This document shows positions 6,110 to 7,989 of a DNA stretch of 7,989 bases, one piece after another (the first letter of the stretch is position 1; each line of letters begins with the position of its first letter). Source of the DNA: SIG607 sp045646245 (GTDB lineage Bacteria > Bacillota > Clostridia > Oscillospirales > Acutalibacteraceae); the NCBI GenBank assembly GCA_045646245.1, contig JAZRKJ010000091.1:1-7989 (forward strand), in the 5' to 3' direction. Made by a program: the position numbers and the translations under genes. The notes beneath the pieces were generated by a model. That model ran no database searches and was not told where the DNA came from. It saw nothing but the letters and a program-made list of their open reading frames with translations.

Positions 6110-7769
6110 AACACAAGTTTCCCCTTCGGCAAAAAGAATCGTTAAAACCTGCATAATGGGACAAAAATGGAGAATCGTGGTTTCTTCCCTTTTGTCCGTA
6201 CTTACCTCCGTTACATACGTTTTACTGGCGCTGGTTTCAAAGCAAATAATTGACGTTGCAGTCGGTCAGACAGAAGATAAGCTTTCTTTTCTTACCGTTG
6301 CGGTTATCGTTCTTGTTCTTTTACAAGTAATCGTGTCCGCCGCGCTTTCTCATTTGCGTACGGCTGCCGCCGGAAAAATGGCAATAAGCATCAGAAGAAA
6401 TTTATTTACAACCCTTCTGACAAAGCAATTCGACACCGTAAGCGGTTATCATTCGGGCGATCTTCTCAACCGTTTTTCTTCCGACTGCGATACCGTAGTA
6501 AATACCGCCTCAACAATTATTCCCGCAATAGTTTCCATAATCACAAAAATCATTGCCGGCGCAGTTGCTCTTCTTTTAATAGACTGGAAGTTCGGCGCGG
6601 GAATTATTATTATAGGAATCGTCGTCCCCGCAATTTGTAAGCTTATAGGTCATAAATACCGTTCTATTCACAAACGGCACCAACAAAGTGAAGGAAGGCT
6701 TCGTTCCTTTTTACAGGAAAACTTTAAAAACCTTGCGGTTATTAAATCCTTTACCTCACTTCGTCCCACCTTTAAAAAGCTGCACCTTTTACAAAGTGAA
6801 AATTATTCACTTAAAATCTTGCGCAACAACCTTAACATAATATACGGCACAGGACTTTCGCTTTTCTTTACCGCAGGTTATTTTCTTGTGTTGATTTGGG
6901 GTGCTTCGGGCATTTCTTCCTCAACCGTAACCTACGGCTCGCTTATTGCGTTTTTACAAATCATTTCACAGCTTCGCGCTCCCCTTCAAAACGTATCCTC
7001 AATTATGCCTTCCTACTACGCTATGCTTTCAAGCGCCGACCGCCTTGCGGAAATAGTAGACTTAAAGGACGAAATAAGCCCGTTGGACAAGCCTATGTTC
7101 GACGCCATAAACAACGTCTTTACCACTATTGAAGCCAAGGGATTATCTTTTTCGTATAAAGAAAAAGAAATTCTAAAGGATTGCAGCTTCACCCTAAAGC
7201 GCGGAAGTGTTACAGTTATTACCGGCGAATCCGGCGTTGGCAAAAGTACGCTATACAGACTGTTGCTGGGTTATTACGAAAGTGACAAAGGCTATTTGCG
7301 TTTTGATAATAAATATGATATAAATTCTTCCACAAGAGCATTCTTCTCCTACGTACCCCAGGGGAATATGATCCTTTCGGGAACTATTAAAGAAAACATT
7401 ACCCTTTGTTGTGAAAACGCCGACCAAGAAGCTATAGACGCGGCTCTTAAAACCGCTGTGCTGGACAAATGGGTAAGCTCACTTCCCCAAGGCCTTGATA
7501 CCTATATCGGCGAAGACGGTTTGGGTGTTTCCGAAGGGCAAGCTCAACGTATTGCAATTGCCCGCGCGCTTCTTTGCGACACTCCCATACTTCTTCTTGA
7601 CGAAGCCACGGCTGCCCTTGACAGCGAAACCGAAGCCGAACTTTTACAAAACATTAAAAGCCTTTCGGGGAAAACCGTACTTCTGGTTACTCACAGAGCC
7701 CTTCCCGAAACAATATGCGATAAACACCTTCATCTTGAAGACGGTTATATAAAAGAAGTGGCAGTATAA
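6102..7769 (+). CDS. ABC exporter, fused membrane domain and ATPase (half-transporter), no peptidase domain
   Basis: A 555-residue type-IV-fold (exporter) ABC half-transporter, expected to act as a homodimer in the cytoplasmic membrane. The membrane domain (about 20-320) has hydrophobic segments near 25-52, 60-83, 138-182 (two helices) and 247-290 (two helices). The typical coupling-region pattern YHSGDLLNRFSSDCDTV lies at 116-132. The ATPase domain has Walker A GESGVGKST (375-383), Q-loop Q420, signature VSEGQ (476-480, a variant of LSGGQ), Walker B ILLLDE (496-501), D-loop AALD (504-507) and switch histidine H531, so it should be active. There is no N-terminal C39 peptidase domain, so it would not itself cleave a double-glycine leader. 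The TTG start is chosen because of the Shine-Dalgarno at 6085-6091 and coupling to the pqqD-like gene. Similar exporters accompany lasso-peptide and other RiPP clusters. A peptide substrate is inferred from the neighbour only; lipid or drug export cannot be excluded. Confidence 0.93.
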   Translation: MNKTQVSPSAKRIVKTCIMGQKWRIVVSSLLSVLTSVTYVLLALVSKQIIDVAVGQTEDKLSFLTVAVIVLVLLQVIVSAALSHLRTAAAGKMAISIRRNLFTTLLTKQFDTVSGYHSGDLLNRFSSDCDTVVNTASTIIPAIVSIITKIIAGAVALLLIDWKFGAGIIIIGIVVPAICKLIGHKYRSIHKRHQQSEGRLRSFLQENFKNLAVIKSFTSLRPTFKKLHLLQSENYSLKILRNNLNIIYGTGLSLFFTAGYFLVLIWGASGISSSTVTYGSLIAFLQIISQLRAPLQNVSSIMPSYYAMLSSADRLAEIVDLKDEISPLDKPMFDAINNVFTTIEAKGLSFSYKEKEILKDCSFTLKRGSVTVITGESGVGKSTLYRLLLGYYESDKGYLRFDNKYDINSSTRAFFSYVPQGNMILSGTIKENITLCCENADQEAIDAALKTAVLDKWVSSLPQGLDTYIGEDGLGVSEGQAQRIAIARALLCDTPILLLDEATAALDSETEAELLQNIKSLSGKTVLLVTHRALPETICDKHLHLEDGYIKEVAV

Positions 7770-7844
7770 AAAACAGCGAGATTTCGGGAGTTGTTCTTAG
7801 GGATAAAATGCCTAAAAAAGCAAATTTTTGCGGTCTAATGTGTT

Positions 7845-7884
7845 AAAAAGCCGTGGTATGCGTCAGCATTACCACGGCTTTTCG
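7845..7884. terminator. Strong bidirectional Rho-independent terminator between convergent genes
   Basis: A perfect 12-13 bp arm AAAAGCCGTGGTA (7846-7858) pairs with TACCACGGCTTTT (7870-7882). The stem extends inward by TGC/GCA with one bulged T and closes on a GTCA loop. In the plus direction it ends in TTTT followed by CGCC and another TTTT; in the minus direction it ends in TTTTT. It lies about 75 bases after the exporter stop and five bases beyond the stop of the minus-strand ORF at 7889, so it can serve both. Confidence 0.9.
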
Positions 7885-7888
7885 CCTT

Positions 7889-7989
7889 TTATTCCACTAA
7901 AAATTTATCTTTTTTAGGTGCAAGCAGTTTTGTAAGAATAAATTTGTTTCGATTTTGAAGTTGCGAAAACGCAGTAATACTTTGTGTCT
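7889..7989 (-). CDS. C-terminal fragment of an unidentified convergent gene
   Basis: One minus-strand frame is open from the window edge to a TAA at 7889-7891. It gives about 33 codons ending LTKLLAPKKDKFLVE. The other two minus frames also stay open for 24-30 codons, so openness alone is weak evidence. This frame is preferred because its stop lies just before the strong terminator at 7845-7884, the usual gene-end arrangement, and because the residue mix looks like a normal basic C-terminus. The family cannot be recognised from so short a piece. No adapter sequence is seen at this end. Confidence 0.4.
   Translation of the reverse strand, partial: TQSITAFSQLQNRNKFILTKLLAPKKDKFLVE

Noticed and set aside
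7808..7846. A 12-codon ORF (MPKKANFCGLMC) between the exporter and its terminator, considered as a RiPP precursor
   Set aside because: It is too short to hold both a leader for the PqqD-like protein and a core, the upstream TTAGGGA is a poor Shine-Dalgarno, and its stop merges with the terminator stem. Only conservation in relatives would revive it.

Overview
The window looks like a small metagenomic contig from an uncultured anaerobic Firmicute (Clostridia; Oscillospirales- or Lachnospirales-like is my guess). The reasons are a single-chain pyruvate:ferredoxin oxidoreductase, AT-rich intergenic DNA, strong GGAGG-type ribosome binding sites, sigma-A-like promoters, a Gram-positive-style lipoprotein and a PqqD/ABC-exporter pair of a type I associate with clostridia. 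Placement below class level is inference.

Layout. Positions 1-33 are not genomic: read on the minus strand they match the MGI/BGI (DNBSEQ) library adapter. This breaks the C-terminus of the first gene. From 34 to 3089 (minus) lies pyruvate:ferredoxin oxidoreductase (nifJ/por). About 1018 residues are present and roughly the last 150 are lost beyond the contig end. It has its own promoter (3151-3179, minus), a Rex-like operator overlapping the -10, a 5'-leader hairpin and extreme codon bias. From 3225 to 5708 (minus) lies a tightly packed three-gene operon. In transcription order it holds a two-TM membrane protein of unknown function, the bifunctional NAD(P)HX epimerase/dehydratase Nnr (ATGA overlap), and a cysteine-rich lipoprotein of unknown function (1-nt gap).

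From 5846 to 7769 (plus) runs a divergent, translationally coupled pair: a PqqD-like protein (RiPP recognition element fold) and a fused membrane/ATPase ABC exporter. The divergent promoters appear to share one self-complementary -35 hexamer (TTGCAA, 5784-5789), with a perfect TATAAT 17 bp away on each side. A strong bidirectional hairpin terminator (7845-7884) ends the exporter unit. It also appears to end a convergent minus-strand gene, of which only about 33 C-terminal codons are visible (7889-7989).

Functionally, the minus-strand side is central anaerobic metabolism plus nicotinamide cofactor repair: PFOR makes acetyl-CoA and reduced ferredoxin, and Nnr rescues hydrated NADH/NADPH. The plus-strand side is a minimal peptide-recognition and export module without a visible precursor, maturase or protease. 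That module is the best candidate for an under-described system here, but nothing in the window proves what it exports. No RNA genes, CRISPR arrays, insertion sequences or gene-free stretches over 300 bases were seen.
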